64,000 bases of DNA from Robiginitomaculum_A sp036478535. GTDB lineage: Bacteria; Pseudomonadota; Alphaproteobacteria; Caulobacterales; Maricaulaceae. The stretch covers positions 620,001 to 684,000 of the forward strand of contig OZ245059.1 of assembly GCA_965224735.1 (NCBI GenBank), written 5' to 3'. A program made the position numbers and the translations under genes. This document shows positions 61,459 through 64,000 of this stretch, piece after piece; the first letter of the stretch is position 1, and every line of letters starts with the position of its first letter. The notes beneath the pieces were generated by a model. That model was given only the letters and a program-made list of their open reading frames with translations, was not told the DNA's origin and did no database searches.

Positions 61459-62658
61459 ATGTCTCTCTCTGATATTAAGTTTGATCCTATTGTTATTGTT
61501 GGTCTTGCTCGCACCCCTATGGCGGCGTTTCAAGGTGCGTTTAGTGCGCTCACGGCGCCTGATCTTGGCGCGGCGGCGATTAAAGCAGCGCTTACTGAAA
61601 GCAAAGTTGAAGCGGGCGATGTCGAGCAAGTAATTATGGGCTGCGTTTTGCCAGCAGGCCTAGGCCAAGCACCTGCACGCCAAGCGGGTCTCAAAGCGGG
61701 CCTGACTATGACATGCGAAGCGACGACCGTGAACAAAATGTGCGGCTCTGCTATGCAAGCGGTTATATTGGCACATGATACGATTAAGGCAGGCAGTGCA
61801 GGTATTATTGTCGCGGGCGGTATGGAGAGCATGACGGGGGCACCTTATGTTCTGCCCAAAGCGCGCGGCGGGTACCGCATGGGCAATGGTGTGATGATTG
61901 ATACGATGATGCATGACGGGCTGACGGATGCTTATGATCACAAGCCCATGGGCGTTTTCGCAGATATGGTTGCGAGCGAGTATCAATTTACCCGCGAGGA
62001 ACAAGATGCTTACGCCATCGAGTCTGTAAACCGTGCGCGCCGCGCCGCTAAAGAAGGCGATTTTGAACGCGAGATTACAAATGTTGTTGTGCCAAACCGT
62101 AAAGGTGATATTACCGTATCCACTGACGCTGGCCCTGAGGGCGCGCGCCCAGAGAAAATTCCAAACTTGCGCCCCGTCTTTACCAAAGACGGCACAGTCA
62201 CAGCCGCCAATGCTAGCTCTATTAATGACGGCGCAGCGGCTTTGGTGATGATACGTAAATCCGAAGCGAAAAAACGCGGCCTTAAAATCCTTGCTGAGAT
62301 TAAGGCTCATGCGGCTCACGCTCACGAGCCAAAATATTTCACCACCGCCCCTGTTCACGCTATGAATAAATGTTTGCAGCGCGCGGGTTGGGACGCTCAA
62401 AGTGTTGACCTTTGGGAAATTAATGAGGCGTTTGCAGTCGTCCCCATGATCGCCATGCGCGATATGGGGTTAAATCATGACAAAGTAAATGTAAACGGTG
62501 GTGCCTGTGTGCTCGGTCACCCAATCGGGGCGTCAGGCGCGCGTATTCTGGCAACCCTAATCGCCGCAATGGAGAAACGCGGCGTCACCAAAGGCATAGC
62601 GTCCCTGTGCATAGGCGGCGGTGAAGCCACTGCGATAGCACTGGAGATAAATGGGTAG
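61459..62658 (+). CDS. Acetyl-CoA acetyltransferase (thiolase)
   Basis: 399-aa thiolase II that condenses or splits acetoacetyl-CoA. Catalytic residues: Cys in TTVNKMCGSAMQAVILAHDT, His in GGACVLGHPIGASGARILAT and Cys in IASLCIGGGEATAIALEI. NASSINDGAAALVMI and LWEINEAFAVVPMI are also family hallmarks. The length matches tetrameric biosynthetic/degradative acetyl-CoA C-acetyltransferases (PhaA/AtoB). The start has AAGGAA upstream. A small membrane protein gene overlaps its end. Confidence 0.93.
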   Translation: MSLSDIKFDPIVIVGLARTPMAAFQGAFSALTAPDLGAAAIKAALTESKVEAGDVEQVIMGCVLPAGLGQAPARQAGLKAGLTMTCEATTVNKMCGSAMQAVILAHDTIKAGSAGIIVAGGMESMTGAPYVLPKARGGYRMGNGVMIDTMMHDGLTDAYDHKPMGVFADMVASEYQFTREEQDAYAIESVNRARRAAKEGDFEREITNVVVPNRKGDITVSTDAGPEGARPEKIPNLRPVFTKDGTVTAANASSINDGAAALVMIRKSEAKKRGLKILAEIKAHAAHAHEPKYFTTAPVHAMNKCLQRAGWDAQSVDLWEINEAFAVVPMIAMRDMGLNHDKVNVNGGACVLGHPIGASGARILATLIAAMEKRGVTKGIASLCIGGGEATAIALEING

Positions 62659-62794
62659 AAGAGTGAGTTTGATACGTATTTTAAAAATTGGAGCCATTTT
62701 TACTGCGGTGCTCGCAAGTGCGTGGTTTCTCTTACGGGAAAGCGATATTAAAGAGTGGATAGAAAAGAAATGCAAAATCGCTGTAGAAAAGTAG
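62651..62794 (+). CDS. Small single-helix membrane protein
   Basis: 47-aa frame whose ATG overlaps the last eight bases of the thiolase gene. It reads MGRRVSLIRILKIGAIFTAV then LASAWFLLRESDIKEWIEKK-CKIAVEK: a positive N-terminus, one membrane helix and a charged tail. The overlap suggests translational coupling. No family recognised; it could be a chance frame, but the topology is good. Confidence 0.4.
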   Translation: MGRRVSLIRILKIGAIFTAVLASAWFLLRESDIKEWIEKKCKIAVEK

Positions 62795-62877
62795 AAAAAT
62801 TGTAGCTAAAACATAAGGTTATGTGATTTCAATGTGATCTTTGATGTATTTCACACATTTGCAGGCAAGACCCTTTG

Positions 62878-63068
62878 GTGAACAGAGTTTTGAGTATCAA
62901 CCCAACCGTGCTTGTGCTCATGGCTTGGCCATGCTCACGGGGCAAAACGACAGCGATCTTGTCCTTGCCCCAACAAGTCTGGTTTATAACAAACCCATTC
63001 TGGCGGAGGAGCTTAAATAAAGCAAACCTAATCAGGTCTCATATCTATGCGAAACTTATACAATTAGG
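62878..63068 (-). mobile_element. IS481-like left-end fragment with internal deletion (remnant E)
   Basis: Read on the minus strand: TTGTATAAGTTTCGCATAGA (left terminal repeat ending about 63068) runs through TTTGCTTTATTTAAG into WGKDKIAVVLPREHGQAMST then STVGLILKTLFTKG at 62878. Relative to copy A about 300 bp after the first 60 is deleted, and everything after LFTKG is absent. It preserves the Trp codon that is a stop in copy A and lacks copy A's 12-bp duplication. Confidence 0.8.
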
Positions 63069-63231
63069 ATTGTCAGGGATTTTGAGTATTATAGAAAAAA
63101 TTGTTGCATTTATTAGCGCATGCTAATATACAAGGCTAAACAATAGCGTTCATAAGAACATGGGAATGGTATTTGCGGGTGATCAACAATTGCGGCAGAG
63201 ACCAAAATTGGCATTTTATAAGGGACTGCTC

Positions 63232-63609
63232 ATGGCTGAAAAACTAATTATCGTTATGGCAAATACGGATCCAAGAAATGGAGAAGAACTTGGCGCGCCA
63301 TTTTTTCAAGCAACCGTTGCGGCGGCTATGGACTATGAAGTTGAAGTAATTTGTACAGCAACGTCAGGCATTTTGATGAAAAAAGGTTTTGCTGAAAAAC
63401 TCGTTGTTAAAGCAGGTTCTGAGAAGAGCGTTTACGATTTTATCAAAGATGCGCACGAGGCTGGCGTTAAGTTTTTGACTTGTTCGCCAAACCTTGATTT
63501 GTTCGATATGAGCAAAGATGATCTTATTCCTGAATGTTCAGGTATTGTTGGCGGTGCTTATCTTATCGAAGAATTGATGGAAGAAGAAACCAAAGTAATG
63601 ACTTACTAG
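63232..63609 (+). CDS. DsrE family sulfur-carrier/transfer protein
   Basis: 125-aa DsrE/DsrF-like protein starting at 63232 (AGGGA seven bases upstream; in-frame ATGs at 63160 and 63166 lack a site). EKLIIVMANTDPRNGEELGA then PFFQATVAAAMDYEVEVICT begin the fold, and FLTCSPNLDLFDMSKDDLIP then ECSGIVGGAYLIEELMEEET end it. Cys residues in the TCS and ECSG segments match the position of reactive cysteines in the DsrE3-type group. It lies ten bases upstream of a HdrC-like gene, the arrangement of sulfur-oxidising sHdr loci, where DsrE passes sulfane sulfur along. Function by context, not proven. Confidence 0.8.
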   Translation: MAEKLIIVMANTDPRNGEELGAPFFQATVAAAMDYEVEVICTATSGILMKKGFAEKLVVKAGSEKSVYDFIKDAHEAGVKFLTCSPNLDLFDMSKDDLIPECSGIVGGAYLIEELMEEETKVMTY

Positions 63610-63619
63610 GAGTATTCCC

Positions 63620-64000
63620 ATGGGACATCATTCGTCTTCAACACGCGTTCAAGAACATATTGGCGATCCAATGGTTGGGCTTGAAGAGGTTAGCCGCGAA
63701 ACCCTTGAGGAAATTTTCAAAGACATCCAAAGTGATATACGATTTGATCACGAGTTGAATGGCTGTTTGAACTGCGGAATTTGCACGGCCACTTGCCCAG
63801 CGGCTTATTACTATGATTTTAGCCCGCGCGAAATCGTACAACTTTTATGGACAGAAAATCTTGAAGGTATTTATGATGCTATGCAAGAAAAAATCTGGTC
63901 TTGTGCACAGTGCTACACATGCGCGGCACGTTGTCCATTTGGCAACTCGCCAGGTGGCCTTGTGATGCTGTTACGTGAATCTGCTATTAAACAGGGTATG
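63620..64000 (+). CDS. Heterodisulfide reductase subunit C-like protein (3' end outside window)
   Basis: 127 codons open to the window edge, from ATG 63620 with AGGAG seven bases upstream. The protein has two [4Fe-4S] cluster motifs: LNGCLNCGICTATCPAAYYY and SCAQCYTCAARCPFGNSPGG. This is a HdrC-type dicluster ferredoxin subunit. After a DsrE gene at 10 bases, it fits sHdrC1 of the sulfur-oxidising heterodisulfide-reductase-like complex (C1-B1-A-hyp-C2-B2) found in Hyphomicrobium-like and other chemotrophs. The remaining genes should lie just beyond 64000. Other HdrC-containing complexes (e.g. in anaerobes) are possible but less likely in an alphaproteobacterium. Confidence 0.82.
   Translation, partial: MGHHSSSTRVQEHIGDPMVGLEEVSRETLEEIFKDIQSDIRFDHELNGCLNCGICTATCPAAYYYDFSPREIVQLLWTENLEGIYDAMQEKIWSCAQCYTCAARCPFGNSPGGLVMLLRESAIKQGM

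Noticed and set aside
61660..62400. 246-codon minus-strand frame opposite the thiolase gene
   Set aside because: Antisense of a conserved enzyme, with no start signal or homology.
62875..63126. 83-codon plus-strand frame before dsrE
   Set aside because: It is the reverse strand of an IS481 left-end fragment (the opposite strand reads WGKDKIAVVL).

Overview
This window most likely comes from an alphaproteobacterial chromosome of moderate to low GC. The strongest marker is an intact gcrA-type cell-cycle regulator (13536-14033). It is supported by an ihfB-like gene, a KpsF/KdsD isomerase, an sdhC-sdhD-sdhA block and a HdrC-like/DsrE pair of the kind found in sulfur-oxidising Alphaproteobacteria. 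TonB receptor, RND efflux and lipoprotein genes show a Gram-negative envelope. Biosynthetic genes (argD, aroK-aroB, dapF, trpF-trpB-trpA) suggest a metabolically independent cell. I cannot name the genus from sequence alone.

Layout: 1-3602 holds the end of a TonB-dependent receptor, a secreted GDPD-family phosphodiesterase and a secreted protein with a concanavalin-like segment. 3965-11154 is an accessory stretch of insertion sequences (IS3, IS481, IS1595-like, IS200/IS605, IS630). Between them lie an mmsB-type dehydrogenase, a possible PD-(D/E)XK nuclease and a broken Y-family DNA polymerase with a zinc-ribbon partner. 11160-23555 is mostly intact core DNA: argD, an ABC-2 permease, gcrA, a three-gene RND efflux operon, an M13 peptidase and a CelD-like acetyltransferase. 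23556-30174 is again accessory: an IS256 scrap, a nonsense-interrupted Gfo/Idh/MocA gene, an IS5 copy, and a minus-strand locus encoding a bacteriocin-type double-glycine leader fused to a HExxH metallopeptidase-like protein, with lipoproteins next to it.

30201-44638 is core: aroK-aroB-CorC-like, dapF, ihfB, mscL, trpFBA, a glycosyltransferase, kdsD, sdhCDA (no sdhB beside it) and a DUF885 peptidase. 44767-48783 holds two related outer-membrane-barrel lipoproteins, a broken third copy, and a surface protein truncated by an IS481 end. 49107-54563 holds a TVP38-FAD oxidoreductase pair, a histidine kinase and a gamma-glutamyltransferase. 54988-57433 is repeat-rich and IS-rich. 57495-59868 is a two-subunit sodium:solute symporter locus whose large subunit is frameshifted. 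59894-63068 has the longest IS481 copy, dodecin, an acetyl-CoA acetyltransferase and another IS481 fragment. The window ends in dsrE and hdrC-like genes, apparently the start of an sHdr-type sulfur-oxidation operon.

Two patterns cut across the window. First, gene decay is widespread: at least ten frameshifted, nonsense-interrupted or truncated genes, most of them near IS elements. Second, there are many short exact or near-exact tandem duplications (about 9-33 bp, mostly two copies). Their unit lengths are multiples of three inside open frames and mostly not between genes. In two cases another copy of the same IS in this window lacks the duplication, so it is derived. Two apparently functional genes also have ATA or ATT where the ribosome-binding site and family alignment place the start codon.
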